From the NCBI GenBank assembly GCA_012295275.1, contig CM022673.1:29955136-30019135 (forward strand): DNA of 64,000 bases, written 5' to 3'. Origin of the DNA: Chrysomallon squamiferum. Its lineage: Eukaryota > Mollusca > Gastropoda > Neomphalida > Peltospiridae. This document shows, piece after piece, positions 63,141 through 64,000 of the stretch. Under the pieces are notes generated by a model, which worked only from the letters and a program-made list of their open reading frames with translations, made no database searches and was not told where the DNA came from. Within the stretch, counting starts at the first letter, position 1, and each line of letters begins with the position of its first letter. The position numbers were made by a program, and so were the translations under genes.

Positions 63141-64000
63141 AAAATGTAAACATAAACAACTTTGTCTGGTTTTTTTGTGTGTGTGAAACCTAAATTTTAA
63201 AAATACTGTGACTTGTTATCAAAGCAAATGGTTTGTTTCTACATAACAAACGTTGTTGGTGAAATAAATGTTTTGTTAGCCAAAGTCAAGTAAATGTAAT
63301 TAGTTATTTGGTTATCGCCAGAAACTAATTGGATAAACTTGCAGCGTGTTTAAATTGTATCTGGATGCGTTTCCTTATCAAAGTGTATCTTTAATGTCAT
63401 GTACAAAATTATGTCCAAAATTCAGTTTTTATGCTTTAAAGATGAGTTTTGTATTACATGTATAGACCAATCTTTACTCATATTAATAAAGTGTGATATT
63501 ACGATAGCAAGATCACGTGGATGCAATAAGACACCTGTCTTCTGTTTATGGTGAGATTATTTCTTAAGTGTGTGTGTTTGTGTGAGTGTGTGTGTGTGAG
63601 TGTGTGTGTATGTGTGTTATGCAATACTGATACCTTCAGATGAGTATTTGTACATTTCTATGTACGAAATGACATTACAATTAAAAGGAAAATATTTGAA
63701 ACTGATTAGACTCAACCATGCAGATAAAACTGTAAGACCTAATTCACTGCATAACACACAAGCTATGATGTGACACGCTAAACAATCACGTGCTTTTTTC
63801 AAAATCCGAACCAGGAAACGCACTGTATAACCATTCCTATCGAGAAGAAACTGATGATAAACAGGCTTTTTGTCCGGTAAAAACTGCTTTGTTGTTTTTG
63901 TTTTTCTTTATTAAAGGATCCTTCTGTAATTTTTAAATAAAATATTGCTGGTTTTATAGCATTCTCCAGTATTATGAATTATAATACTTCATTAAAAACT

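Larger units (their letters stand above)
56176..64000. other. Non-coding stretch with microsatellites and possible regulatory islands
   Basis: No supported coding exon on either strand. Apparent frames are CA/TACA/ACT/AAT repeat translations or short AT-rich frames. The clearest microsatellites are listed separately. Segments at about 58690-59480 and 62500-63540 are more complex and less AT-rich than the rest. A degraded last exon of the SENP copy might lie at 56288-56350, after acceptor GATTACAG, but the match is poor. Confidence 0.5.

Overview
This window is nuclear DNA from an AT-rich animal, probably an invertebrate. Almost every gene is split into short exons with GT/AG borders. The introns and spacers are full of AAT/CA/TACA microsatellites, minisatellites, SINE-like pieces and hAT-type transposon ends. 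The proteins point to an organism with motile cilia or flagellated sperm. I cannot name the species; a mollusc or another spiralian is a guess.

Layout: (1) 0.1-28.0 kb, minus strand: the N-terminal part of a very large dynein-heavy-chain-like gene, closest by eye to DNHD1. I read 39 exons whose phases all join (1,942 codons), from the start codon at 28,021 to the first AAA+ module at 3.6-5.7 kb, plus a probable 40th exon at about 0.1-0.24 kb. The rest of the motor lies beyond the left edge. (2) About 28.03-28.76 kb: a head-to-head promoter region. (3) 29.7-48.6 kb, plus strand: CCDC34, with two coding exons at 29.7-30.9 kb and its last exon 17.6 kb away at 48.48 kb. (4) Inside that intron, on the opposite strand (31.9-47.6 kb): one long gene, or two tandem genes, built from four copies of a multi-exon ankyrin module plus a DPY30 motif and a charged coiled coil. 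A near-perfect RFX X-box precedes it. (5) 48.6-64 kb: mostly non-coding, with transposon remnants, a diverged tandem duplication at 51.6-53.6 kb, a broken SENP1/2-type SUMO protease copy at 55.3-56.2 kb, and long microsatellites. A few more complex stretches there could be regulatory.

Together the intact genes form a ciliary/flagellar neighbourhood. In humans, DNHD1 and CCDC34 are both needed for normal sperm flagella. DPY30 motifs act as docking modules in radial-spoke and related axonemal proteins, and RFX factors drive ciliary genes through X-boxes. Shared regulation is my inference from the divergent promoter, the nesting and the X-box.

Exon borders were read by eye from splice consensus and phase continuity, and no alignment was run. 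Identifications rest on remembered family motifs.
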